A DNA stretch of 64,000 nucleotides from the NCBI GenBank assembly GCA_018648585.1, contig JABGQW010000014.1, positions 1 to 64,000 on the forward strand. Reading direction: 5' to 3'. Position 1 is the first letter of the stretch, and each line of letters starts with the position of its first letter. Below are positions 10,494 through 19,721 of this stretch, in pieces. Origin of the DNA: a bacterium (GTDB lineage: Bacteria > Patescibacteriota > Gracilibacteria > UBA4473). The notes under the pieces were generated by a model. The model did not search any database, was not told where the DNA came from, and saw only the letters and a list, made by a program, of their open reading frames with translations. Position numbers and translations under genes: made by a program.

Positions 10494-11272
10494 TTTGAGG
10501 CGTTGATAAATTTCGCAGAAAATTGGTCAAAATCCTGGAGAAAACTTTGAAAATGCGTTTGCGAATCGTTGAGTTCCATCCGCAATCCGACGCTCCACGC
10601 GTGCAGCTGGTACTGCTCGAGGAAATTTGTGTAAAATGACAACATCACCGCCAACGATTCCGCAGATTTTTTTTGTTCGCGATCGAACGCGCGCTGCCAG
10701 ATTTCGAAATCGGACAACAATTCCGCGCGATTTCCCGTCGGATTTTCGTGGGAAAAAGAAACCGTGTCCCGCGATTTTGCCGATAAAAATTGCTGGTACC
10801 CGCACCACTCGCGCAGCGCGATTTCCGAAATCATGCACGCAGAATAATTCGGTTGATCGGCGCAAAAATCGACCGGTTTTTTTGGCAAAACAATCGTGCA
10901 ATTTTCAGAATTTTCGAAATTTGCACCGCGAATTTTTTGCAATTCTGCCCGAACATTTTCTTGTTTTTCACTGGAAGAAAACGCGATCACATTTTCGTCT
11001 GTCTGCGCGACCGCCGTCCGCATCGCTTCGTCAAAAAAACAGCTCATCCCCGCGTGGTACCGCGCAGAAACAATTTCCAGCGTTTCGTCGAGCGAGTACG
11101 AATTTTTATTTCCGCACAACTCGCGCACCAATCCGGCATGTTTTTCGCCCGCAAAACTTTCCCACGGAAAAAGTCGTTCGCGCACCGTCGGATCGAGATC
11201 TGCAGAAATTTGAAAAAAAGGAGTCAGAATCGCTCCGAGAAAAATTCCCGCAAAAAGTTTTTTTATTTTCAC
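10490..11272 (-). CDS. Secreted hypothetical protein (260 aa), GTG start
   Basis: Hydrophobic N-terminus MKIKKLFAGIFLGAILTPFFQISA; 4-nt overlap with downstream gene. Confidence 0.65.
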   Translation of the reverse strand: MKIKKLFAGIFLGAILTPFFQISADLDPTVRERLFPWESFAGEKHAGLVRELCGNKNSYSLDETLEIVSARYHAGMSCFFDEAMRTAVAQTDENVIAFSSSEKQENVRAELQKIRGANFENSENCTIVLPKKPVDFCADQPNYSACMISEIALREWCGYQQFLSAKSRDTVSFSHENPTGNRAELLSDFEIWQRAFDREQKKSAESLAVMLSFYTNFLEQYQLHAWSVGLRMELNDSQTHFQSFLQDFDQFSAKFINASK

Positions 11273-11273
11273 G

Positions 11274-12404
11274 TCAAAATTGTACCACCTCGCGGTAGAT
11301 TTTCAACGTCGCATCTGCGGAAAAATCCCAACTAAATTTTTTGACACGCTCCGCTCCCCGCGCGACCAAATCCGCCGCGAGTTTTGGATTTTCTAAAATT
11401 TCAGAAATTTTCGCCGCCATTTCCTCCGTATTTTTGGGGTTGAAAAAAAGTGCCGCGTCGCCACAAACTTCCGGAATCGCGGACGAATTCGACGCTGCGA
11501 CCGGCGTCCCGGCCGCCATCGCTTCGAGCGGCGGAAGTCCGAAACCTTCGTAAAAACTGGGAAAAACGTACACCGCGGCGGCGGAGTACAATTTTTGGAG
11601 ATCGGCAAAATCGACAAGTCCGACAAATTTTACCGATTTTTCGAGATTTAAATTTTTCACGGTTTCCAAAACTTCCGGATAATTTGGATCCTGTTTTCCA
11701 GTAATCACTAAATTTAAATTTTTAATTTTTAATTCTTCATTTTTAATTCGCGCAAATGCGCGCAAGAGTCCGACCAAATTTTTGTGTTCGCGCCAGACGC
11801 CGGTGTACAACAGAAATTTTTCCGGCAGATCGAATTTTTTTCGGATTTCAAAATGCTCGGATTCCGAGCGCGGAGAAAATTCATTTCCGATCCCGTTCCA
11901 GATCGGCGTAATTTTTTTCGGAGAAACTCGAAACAACTTTTCAACGTCTGCTGCGGTGTTTTTCGAAACGGTGATCACTTTTTTTGATCGGAAAATCGCG
12001 TTCGAAATCACGATCCGGTACGCAATTTTTCGCCACCAGCTGCTGAATTTTTTTCCCGGGAAAAATGAAATCGTCGTGTCGTGAATCGTGACGACAAATT
12101 TTCCGCGGTACAAAATCGGCACGTTAAAATGTGTGAAATGCACGAGATCACATTTTTCGCGATTGAGAATTTTGAGAAAATGAGTCTGCTCCGCGAGCGA
12201 ATAATGTGGCGCGTTGACGCAAATTTTTCGGACATTTTTTGGAAAATCGAACTGCGAAAATTGCGGTTCGTTCAAAAACAAAACCCACTGCACATCCGGA
12301 AATTTTGAGAAAAATCGGCGCGTCAGTTCAAAATTGTACCGCCCGATCCCGGTGAACGCGTCGGAAAACATTCGCGCGTCGATGCCGATTTTGACAGGTT
12401 TCAC
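11274..12404 (-). CDS. GT4-family glycosyltransferase
   Basis: GIGRYNFELTRR N-terminus, YVFPSFYEGFGLPPLEAMAAGTPVAASNSSAIPEVCGDAALFF signature. Confidence 0.93.
   Translation of the reverse strand: MKPVKIGIDARMFSDAFTGIGRYNFELTRRFFSKFPDVQWVLFLNEPQFSQFDFPKNVRKICVNAPHYSLAEQTHFLKILNREKCDLVHFTHFNVPILYRGKFVVTIHDTTISFFPGKKFSSWWRKIAYRIVISNAIFRSKKVITVSKNTAADVEKLFRVSPKKITPIWNGIGNEFSPRSESEHFEIRKKFDLPEKFLLYTGVWREHKNLVGLLRAFARIKNEELKIKNLNLVITGKQDPNYPEVLETVKNLNLEKSVKFVGLVDFADLQKLYSAAAVYVFPSFYEGFGLPPLEAMAAGTPVAASNSSAIPEVCGDAALFFNPKNTEEMAAKISEILENPKLAADLVARGAERVKKFSWDFSADATLKIYREVVQF
11725..11748 (-). repeat. 24-bp AT-rich repeat inside the GT4 gene
   Basis: Minus strand aattaaaaatgaagaattaaaaat, encodes IKNEELKIKN. 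Confidence 0.7.
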
Positions 12405-12424
12405 GCGCGCAGTGTACGGAGAAA

Positions 12425-12448
12425 AATTAAAAATGAAAAATTAAAAAT
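12425..12448 (+). repeat. 24-bp AT-rich repeat upstream of the GT4 gene, inverted relative to the internal copy
   Basis: aattaaaaatgaaaaattaaaaat; one mismatch to the 11725-11748 copy. Confidence 0.7.
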
Positions 12449-12550
12449 GCAGAATTTTCAAAAATTTTGTCATCGCGAATGAAACCAAACAATCTCAGTC
12501 AAAAAGCGAGTTGATTTTTTCTGGAAAAAAAGTAGAGTCCTCCTCGCTGC

Positions 12551-12626
12551 GGCGGACGTAGCTCAGTGGTAGAGCAGCGGATTGTGGTTCCGCTGGCCGT
12601 GGGTTCAATCCCCATCGTCCGCCCCA
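12551..12626 (+). tRNA. tRNA-His (GTG), CCA encoded
   Basis: Cloverleaf; anticodon stem-loop GCGGA-TTGTGGT-TCCGC; extra 5' G pairing with C73 (GGCGGACG/CGTCCGCC), typical of tRNA-His; encoded CCA. Confidence 0.95.
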
Positions 12627-12629
12627 TTT

Positions 12630-13508
12630 TTATTTTTGAAAATCTTCAATCGCGTTTTTCTCGCACCACGAGCGAACTTTTTCTGCGTACGGATCGCCGA
12701 GCGTGAAAGTTTTTGCGCCGAATTTTTTTGCCAAAATCAAAAAATGCAGCCGCTGCCCGATCGCGATTTCCACGGAACTGAAAAGAGCAATCGCCTCGCT
12801 CGCTGTCTCGGGAAAAATAGTTTTTCCGTCCCAATTTTCCGGAGAAAAACGCGCGTCACCGGGTTCCATCGCGACGAAAATTTTTTCGTGATCGGGGAAG
12901 TTTTTCAGAATTTTAGAAAAATCTGCGCGCGCACGAGAATTGATCAAAACTCGTTTTTTCTTTTTTTCAGCGCCAGAAATTTTCCAGGATTCGACACGAT
13001 CGCCGACGACCAAACTTTCGATTTTCAATTTTTTCAAAACCGCTGCGGACGCGGCATCTCGCACGGAAATTTTCGAAATCCCGCGGAGTGATTTTTTCAA
13101 AATTGCGCGCTGCAAAAAATTCTGCGGCTCGTCGATTCCCTGATTTTCGAGAAAAATTTCAGCGTCGGGAAAATATTTTTTCAGCCAAAAAATCGTCGCG
13201 CCCCAAATCCAAAACGCGCGGCTGCGAATCGCGAAAAGTCCCCCGCCGGGAAAAATAATTTTGGAAACCTGTCCGCGCAAAACTCGAAGTTCGCGGCGAA
13301 ATTCTTTTTTCAAAAAAAACGAGAAAAAACTCCGCAACCCACTCGGAAACGGTTGAATCGTTTCAAATGTTCGTTCGGAAAATTTCTGCGAAAATTCCGC
13401 GTCCGCCGTCGCGACGATCGCGTCCGAAAATTTTGACAGCGCGGCGGCGAGGATCAGTTCGTCCCCGACGTTTCGCGCCCCGAAGTTTCCGATCAGGAGA
13501 GTTTTCAT
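12630..13508 (-). CDS. Polysaccharide pyruvyl transferase family protein (CsaB-like)
   Basis: GNFGARNVGDELIL N-terminus, FPGGGLF, GQRLHFLILA C-terminal motif. Confidence 0.85.
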   Translation of the reverse strand: MKTLLIGNFGARNVGDELILAAALSKFSDAIVATADAEFSQKFSERTFETIQPFPSGLRSFFSFFLKKEFRRELRVLRGQVSKIIFPGGGLFAIRSRAFWIWGATIFWLKKYFPDAEIFLENQGIDEPQNFLQRAILKKSLRGISKISVRDAASAAVLKKLKIESLVVGDRVESWKISGAEKKKKRVLINSRARADFSKILKNFPDHEKIFVAMEPGDARFSPENWDGKTIFPETASEAIALFSSVEIAIGQRLHFLILAKKFGAKTFTLGDPYAEKVRSWCEKNAIEDFQK

Positions 13509-13547
13509 GCAAAAAAAATAACGATTTTTCGGAAATTTGTAAAATCT

Positions 13548-14933
13548 TCACGCTCGCACAAACTGCGCCACCGTCTCCACGTGCGCCGTGTGCGGGAACT
13601 GATCGACGAGTGCAAATTTTTCGAGACGAAATCCTGCCGCCATCAAAATTTTCGCATCGCGCGCCTGCGTCGATGGATTGCAGGAAACATAAATAATTTT
13701 TCCCGGAGCGCGCTCAATAATTCGTTCGAGTGATTTTGTTTCGATTCCCGCTCGCGGCGGATCCAAAACCATGACTTCGGTTCCGCGATTTGCTTTTCCC
13801 ACGCACGAAAAATTGTGCGCTTTCAGCCATTTTCGCACATCCGCGCAGGCAAAAGTCACATTTTTAATTTCATTTTTTTCCGCATTTTTTTTCGCATCTT
13901 CCACTGCCGATTCGACAATTTCAACGCCGATCACACGAGAATTTGGGAAATTTTTTGCGACCATCTGCGCGATCGTCCCCGTCCCGCAGAAAAGATCCAG
14001 CACGGATTCCCCGGATTTCAAATCTAAAAATTGAACAACTTTTTTGTACAGCTCTGCGGCCGCCGCAGGATTTGGTTGAAAAAAGGAATCGCGTGAAATT
14101 TCAAATTCCAATCCGCCGAGAACTTCTCGCAATTTTGGCGATCCCAAAATCAACGTTGATTTTTGCTCGGTGTGGCGAGAATCCGTTCGAATTTTTTGCG
14201 TGTGAAAAATTCCCCCGAACCGTTCGCCCATTTTTTTTGAAAGAAAATCTGCCAACAATTTTGGATCAAATTTCGCGTCGGTTCCCGCGGTGACAATTTC
14301 CACGAGAAATTTATTTTCGACACAAGATCGCCGCACCACCAGCGACTCAAAAAATCCCGCGCTTTTTTCATCGAGTGGCGGAAGTTTTGTTTTTTCACAA
14401 AATTTTCGAATCTCGGGAACAAGTTTTTCAAAAAATTCGTCGAACAATCCGCACGGTTTTTCGAGCGATTCAACGATTTGAAATTGTCCGCGTTTTTTCG
14501 ATCCCAGCGCAAAATTTCCGTCGGCATCGATGCCGAACAAAAAATCCATTTTGTTTCGGTACCAAAATTCTTGCGGACTTTTTACAAATTCATCCCAGAC
14601 CGTTTCGAGATCAAACTGAACAAATTTTTTGTACAAATCGACGGTCTGTTTTTTCTTGATTTCTCGCTGCATTTCCACGGGAATCGTAATCCACGGAGCG
14701 CCCGGCACGAGCTGCAAATCAGGAATTTTTTCAAATTTTGAACGGCTCAAAACTTCCACGGCGACCGCCTCGGCAAATCGTTTTTTCACTTTTTTTATTC
14801 TGGCGCGAACTCGCTGTCCGGTGATTCCCCCATCGACGAAAATCACAAAATCTTCCACTTTTGCGACGCCGCTCCCGCCGAACGCGAGATCCACAATTTC
14901 CACATCGAGAACGGTTCCAGGTTCAATTTTCAT
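13548..14933 (-). CDS. TRAM-domain RNA (uracil-5-)-methyltransferase, RlmD/TrmA family
   Basis: TRAM N-terminus, VLDLFCGTGTIAQMVA, MVLDPPRAGIETKSLERI, IYVSCNPSTQARD. Confidence 0.92.
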   Translation of the reverse strand: MKIEPGTVLDVEIVDLAFGGSGVAKVEDFVIFVDGGITGQRVRARIKKVKKRFAEAVAVEVLSRSKFEKIPDLQLVPGAPWITIPVEMQREIKKKQTVDLYKKFVQFDLETVWDEFVKSPQEFWYRNKMDFLFGIDADGNFALGSKKRGQFQIVESLEKPCGLFDEFFEKLVPEIRKFCEKTKLPPLDEKSAGFFESLVVRRSCVENKFLVEIVTAGTDAKFDPKLLADFLSKKMGERFGGIFHTQKIRTDSRHTEQKSTLILGSPKLREVLGGLEFEISRDSFFQPNPAAAAELYKKVVQFLDLKSGESVLDLFCGTGTIAQMVAKNFPNSRVIGVEIVESAVEDAKKNAEKNEIKNVTFACADVRKWLKAHNFSCVGKANRGTEVMVLDPPRAGIETKSLERIIERAPGKIIYVSCNPSTQARDAKILMAAGFRLEKFALVDQFPHTAHVETVAQFVRA

Positions 14934-14971
14934 CTGGAAAGAAAGTAGCTTTTTTTCGAAAATTTGCAAAA

Positions 14972-15775
14972 ATGTCCGCGATGAAATCTGAATTTTTAAA
15001 AGTCGCCGGAATGAAAACGCATTTTTTTCGTGCGGGATCCGGAGAAAAAATCGTGATTTTGCACGGCTGGGATCCGACGATAAATTTGGAAAAAAGTTAC
15101 GGCGCGCTCGTCGCGGAACTGGAGAAAAATTTCGAAGTTTTTGTCGTCGGGATGCCAGGATTTGGCGGTTCAGATTTTCCAGAAAAAACGGGTTGGACGA
15201 CCGAAAAATACGCCGAGTGGCTCGAGAATTTTTTGGAAAAAATGGGCGAGAAAAATGCGCCCGTGGCGCTGTACGGACACTCGTTCGGCTGCCGCGTGAT
15301 CGTGCGATTTTTGCGGAGAAATCCGAAATTCGCGGGAAAAATAATTTTGACGGGAGCCGCCGGAATCAAATGGAATCCCGAACGCGGGCGCCAGAAACTT
15401 TTATTCGCGGTGAACCAAAAATTTCCCGGATTCAAAAAAATGTTTCGGAAATTTTGTCCGCAAAAATTGCGCCCGCTGATCGTGGGAAAACTTCTCGGAG
15501 CGCACGACTGGGCGATCGTCCCCGACGCGCTGGAACAGACTTTGAAAAAAACGCTCGCCGAACCAGATTTTCGAAATGAACTGCCGAAAATTTCGCAGAA
15601 AATTCTGCTGATCTGGGGAGAAAATGACACAATCACGCCGACGAAATCCGCGCACGTTTTCGCCAAAAAATTGCCGCACGCCGAACTGGTAATTTTGCCC
15701 GAAGCGCGGCACGGGCTGCACCGCACACATTTTGAAAAAATTGTGCCGCTCGTGCGAAAATTTTTGGGAAAATGA
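14972..15775 (+). CDS. Alpha/beta hydrolase
   Basis: ILHGWDPT, YGHSFGCRV nucleophile elbow, WGENDTITP, ARHGLHR. Confidence 0.88.
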   Translation: MSAMKSEFLKVAGMKTHFFRAGSGEKIVILHGWDPTINLEKSYGALVAELEKNFEVFVVGMPGFGGSDFPEKTGWTTEKYAEWLENFLEKMGEKNAPVALYGHSFGCRVIVRFLRRNPKFAGKIILTGAAGIKWNPERGRQKLLFAVNQKFPGFKKMFRKFCPQKLRPLIVGKLLGAHDWAIVPDALEQTLKKTLAEPDFRNELPKISQKILLIWGENDTITPTKSAHVFAKKLPHAELVILPEARHGLHRTHFEKIVPLVRKFLGK

Positions 15776-17436
15776 AAAAAATCTGCGCGGTTTCAAAAAA
15801 AGAATTTGAAATCTCGGCCGCAGATTTGGAATTTTACAAAAAAATGGACGTGCCGCCGCCCTCGCTCTGCCCGGAGGAACGGCAACGGAGACGAATTTCG
15901 TACCGGAATTTTCGAAGTTTGTACCGCCGAAAATGCGACGCCACGGGAAAAAATTTGATTTCGATGTACCACGAAAAACAGGAATTTCCTGTTTTTGAAA
16001 ATTCGTACTGGTGGGGCGACGACTGGGACGCGAAAAGTTTCGGGCGCGATTTTGATTTTGAACGAAATTTTTTCGAACAGTACGCAGCGCTGGCGAACGA
16101 AGTTCCGCGGATGGCGACGCTGAACGTGAATTCTGAAAATTGCACGTACTCAAATTTTTCGTGGCTGTCGAAAAATTGCTACCTCGTTTTTGGCTGTGTG
16201 CGCGACGAGGACTGCCTGAACGGCCACATCGTCTGGGATTCGAAAAATTGCATCGACAATTTGTACATTTTTCGCTGCGAGTGGTGCTCCGAGTGCGTCG
16301 ACTGCGTGGATTGCTACGACACGCATTTTTCGACGGAATGCACCACCTGCGCGGAAAGTTTTTTTTGCCACGACTGCCGCGGCTGCAAAAATTGTTTCGG
16401 CTGCACAAACCTGCGGCAAAAAGAATTTTGGTTTTTGAACGAAAAATGTTCGCGTGAAAAATATTTTGAAAAACTGCGCGCGATCCAGCCATTTTCGCGA
16501 GAAACAATTTCAAACGGAAAATTCTGGCTCGAAAAATCGAAAAAAGAATCGTGCATTTTTCCTCCATTTTTTGGCGTGAAAAACGAAAATGTTTCCGGAA
16601 ATCACGTGTACGAATCGAAAGATTGTCACGACTGTTTTGACGTGAAACAGTGCGAGGACTCGAAATTTTTGTACACGGCGCACGGCGAAAAAAATTGCCG
16701 CGACATTTCGTTCACCGGCGCAACCTCGGATTTTTGCCTCGAATGTTTGGCGATCGGCGACGCCAATAATTTGCGATTTTGCCACGCGACCAACAACAGC
16801 TCCAACCTGACGTACTGCGAGTTTTGCTACAATTGTAAAAATTGTTTCGGCTGCAACGGACTGCGAAATGCCGAATTCTGCATTTTGAACAAACAATTTT
16901 CAAAATCCGAGTACGAAACCTTGAGCACAAAAATTATTCAGAAAATGCGAAAGACTGCAGAGTGGGGCGAATTCTTCCCGATGAAAAACTCTCCGTTCGC
17001 GTACAACGAAGCGATCGTGCAAGAATATTTGCCACTGAAAAAAGAAGAAATTCTGGCGCTCGAATTGCGCTGGCACGATACGCCGCCTCGGACGGAAAAG
17101 TCCTCCTTTTTAAAGGAGGATTTAGGAGAATTTAAAATTCCTGAAAAAATGGAAAATATCGGCGACGAGATTTTGGAACAAATTTTGAGCTGCGAAACCT
17201 GCGAAAACAATTTCAAAATTCAGTCGGCGGAACTCAAATTTCATCGAAAAATAAATCTCCCGCTGCCAACAATTTGTCCAGACTGCCGACATTCCGAGCG
17301 AATGAAATTGCGAAATCCTCGAACACTTTTTTTGCGCGAGTGCAAAAATTGTGCACAAAAAATCAAAACGTCATTTTCGCCAAATCGCACGGAGAAAGTT
17401 TTGTGCGAAAAATGTTACCTGAAAAAAATCAACTGA
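15772..17436 (+). CDS. Cysteine-rich repeat protein, putative metal-binding
   Basis: 554 aa with repeated C-x2-C / C-x-DC motifs (CEWCSECVDCVDCYDTHFSTECTTCAESFFCHDCRGCKNCFGC; CEFCYNCKNCFGC) and zinc-ribbon-like ends; overlaps upstream gene by 4 nt. Confidence 0.75.
   Translation: MKKICAVSKKEFEISAADLEFYKKMDVPPPSLCPEERQRRRISYRNFRSLYRRKCDATGKNLISMYHEKQEFPVFENSYWWGDDWDAKSFGRDFDFERNFFEQYAALANEVPRMATLNVNSENCTYSNFSWLSKNCYLVFGCVRDEDCLNGHIVWDSKNCIDNLYIFRCEWCSECVDCVDCYDTHFSTECTTCAESFFCHDCRGCKNCFGCTNLRQKEFWFLNEKCSREKYFEKLRAIQPFSRETISNGKFWLEKSKKESCIFPPFFGVKNENVSGNHVYESKDCHDCFDVKQCEDSKFLYTAHGEKNCRDISFTGATSDFCLECLAIGDANNLRFCHATNNSSNLTYCEFCYNCKNCFGCNGLRNAEFCILNKQFSKSEYETLSTKIIQKMRKTAEWGEFFPMKNSPFAYNEAIVQEYLPLKKEEILALELRWHDTPPRTEKSSFLKEDLGEFKIPEKMENIGDEILEQILSCETCENNFKIQSAELKFHRKINLPLPTICPDCRHSERMKLRNPRTLFLRECKNCAQKIKTSFSPNRTEKVLCEKCYLKKIN
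17101..17130. repeat. In-gene palindromic element A
   Basis: TCCTCCTTT-TT-AAAGGAGGA then TTTAGGAG; encodes KSSFLKEDLGEF in the Cys-rich gene. Confidence 0.75.
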
Positions 17437-17497
17437 TCGGATTTTGAATTTTTTTCAACACTTCCCAAATCGTCGCAAATCAGTACAATCGCGGCGA

Positions 17498-18982
17498 ATG
17501 ACCTGGCAACTCCCCGCCTCCGGAATTCTGATTTTGCTCGGACTGCGCTCGGCGAGCTGGTGGGCAATGTGTTGGCAACTCCGCGAGTACCGCACCGATC
17601 GAATTCTCGCGTGGTTTCGAACACACGACGGACGAAAAAATTTGTGGAATTTTTGGTTTTTTCGCGGGATTTTTCCACGTCCAAAAATTTCTGCGCGCAC
17701 GATTTTAATCGCCGGAATTTTTGGAATTCTTTCGATCACTTTTTTTGTTCTCGTTCAAAATTTTGTTTCAATTTTTTGGACAACTCTGATTTGGAATTTC
17801 ACGCTGTGGATTTTTATTTTTTTCACGGTAAAAATTTCGGCAATTCCTGTTTTTTTCAAAAAACGAAAACTGTTTTTCGCAGCAGAAAAAATCGTTGAAA
17901 AATCGCCCGTGGTGCGGATCGGGATCACCGGGAGTTTTGGAAAAAGTTCGACAAAAACAATTCTCGCGCACCTGCTGCGAGAAAAATTTGGCGCGGAAAA
18001 TGTGCTCACAAATCCCGGCAACGAAAACAACGAAATCGCGATCGCGCGACTGGTTTTGAAAAATAAAAAGTTTTTTTCTCCCCCTTTTTTAAAGGGGGAA
18101 CGAGGGGGATTTCAAAAGTTTTTTGTCTGCGAAATCGGCGCGTACAAAAAAGGAGAAATTCAAAAAGTGTGCGAATTTTTGAAACCGCAGCTCGCAATTT
18201 TGACGGGATTGAACGCGCAGCACGTCGAACTTTTTGGAAGTGCAGAAAAAATCCGTGCGGCGAAATTTGAGCTCGCGGAGGCCGCGACAGAAAAAGTTTT
18301 TTTTAACGCGGACACGCCCGCGCTCGTGGAAATTTTCGAAGACAAAAAAATCGCCGCCGCGCCGATCGGACTCGCGCGCAGCGTTTTGAAAAATGTGCAA
18401 GCCGAAACTGATCGCACAAATTTTGAAGTTTTTGGAGAAAAATTCGAGTTGCCGTGGACGGGTGAATTTTTTGCGGGGAACGCGCTGCTGGCGCTCGAAA
18501 CCGCCCGAGAACTCGGCTGCAACCCGAGTGAACTTTCAAAGTTTTTGAAAAAAATCCCACCGCTGAAACGCGCGCTGCACGCGCGAAAACTAGAATCCGG
18601 CGCGACAATTTTGCTCGATCCGTACTCCGCAAATCCCGACGGCGTCCGCGGCGCGATCGCACATTTGGCGAAATTTTCCGGGCGAAAAATTTTTGTCGGA
18701 ATTCCGCTCCGGGAACTGGGGAAAAATGCAGAAAAAGAACACGAGAAAATTTTTGAAAATCTGAAAAAAATCGGCGCCGAAGTCTGGTGGCTCAAATCTG
18801 ATTTTGCGAAACTCGGGAAAGAAATTCTTGAAAAGAATTTCCACACCGATCAAAAATTGCTGCCAAAAAATCTGAAAAAAAATGACGCGGTGCTGCTCGA
18901 GTCGCGATTGCCGCGGGAGATTGAAAAAAAAATTACTTCTTGCTCATCTCGTAAAAAGGCAGTGGAAAATCCCCTGATTTAA
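17498..18982 (+). CDS. Mur ligase family protein (MurF-like) with N-terminal membrane segments
   Basis: GITGSFGKSSTKTILAHLL P-loop, TNPGNENNEIAIARLVL, GLNAQHVELFGS, LLDPYSANPDGVRGAI; hydrophobic N-terminus. Confidence 0.88.
   Translation: MTWQLPASGILILLGLRSASWWAMCWQLREYRTDRILAWFRTHDGRKNLWNFWFFRGIFPRPKISARTILIAGIFGILSITFFVLVQNFVSIFWTTLIWNFTLWIFIFFTVKISAIPVFFKKRKLFFAAEKIVEKSPVVRIGITGSFGKSSTKTILAHLLREKFGAENVLTNPGNENNEIAIARLVLKNKKFFSPPFLKGERGGFQKFFVCEIGAYKKGEIQKVCEFLKPQLAILTGLNAQHVELFGSAEKIRAAKFELAEAATEKVFFNADTPALVEIFEDKKIAAAPIGLARSVLKNVQAETDRTNFEVFGEKFELPWTGEFFAGNALLALETARELGCNPSELSKFLKKIPPLKRALHARKLESGATILLDPYSANPDGVRGAIAHLAKFSGRKIFVGIPLRELGKNAEKEHEKIFENLKKIGAEVWWLKSDFAKLGKEILEKNFHTDQKLLPKNLKKNDAVLLESRLPREIEKKITSCSSRKKAVENPLI
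18078..18110. repeat. In-gene palindromic element B
   Basis: TCCCCCTTT-TTT-AAAGGGGGA then CGAGGGGGAT; encodes SPPFLKGERGGF in the Mur-ligase gene. Confidence 0.85.
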
Positions 18983-19613
18983 AATTCACAGAATTCCCCT
19001 GCATCAAAACAGCTTTCACGTCATCGGAAACAAAACCCAAATTTGATCGCCCAACAACTTCACCCGAAAAACCAGTTCCTGTTTTTTGTAAAATTCCAAG
19101 TTCGTTTCCACGATCAATCAATGGCATAAATTCCGGTTCGTAATTTATCGATTGAATTTTTTCTATCCGCTGCTGCAAAAGCGAAAGCAAAAACAAACTC
19201 ATTCCAGCGCCTTTCCCCGTTTTTTTCGCATCCAAACTCCTGTCTTTTCCAAACGGATAAAATTCCAAATTCACATTCCCATTCGCTTCAAAATACGTTT
19301 CACAAAACCCCGCAGCACCCTTCTCCCAACTAAAATTGATTTGCTCTATTTTTTCAAGTTCATCACCCATTCCTGCTATCTGCATCATTTCCTGTGTTTG
19401 TGAAACAAATTTTATTTTTAAATTTTCACGTTCCACCGTTTGAAAAACTTTTCGAAGATAATGGAGCATCACCGCAAAAATTTGTTTTTCAGTACCCGAA
19501 AGTGTTTCAAAATACTGCGAAATCTGCTGCGCCTGTTCTGGCAAATAAGTTGTTTCAAGATTTTCCGGATAATTTTCCAGCATTGCATCGCCAGGAATTC
19601 TTTCGGTAGACAT
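18933..19613 (-). CDS. Hypothetical protein (226 aa)
   Basis: Intact ORF between divergent/convergent neighbours; no recognised domain. Confidence 0.6.
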   Translation of the reverse strand: MSTERIPGDAMLENYPENLETTYLPEQAQQISQYFETLSGTEKQIFAVMLHYLRKVFQTVERENLKIKFVSQTQEMMQIAGMGDELEKIEQINFSWEKGAAGFCETYFEANGNVNLEFYPFGKDRSLDAKKTGKGAGMSLFLLSLLQQRIEKIQSINYEPEFMPLIDRGNELGILQKTGTGFSGEVVGRSNLGFVSDDVKAVLMQGNSVNFKSGDFPLPFYEMSKK

Positions 19614-19721
19614 CGTTATTTTTTATAAAACAAGGAGTTTTTAGGATATTCAAGACGAGAAGTCAACTACTAGAACAAGTGAGATTTCTCAACAAAAACA
19701 AACCTGCTACAATCTCTCCGC

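Noticed and set aside
15401-16567. 388-aa minus-strand ORF across the hydrolase and Cys-rich gene
   Set aside because: Antisense to two supported genes; basic low-complexity translation.
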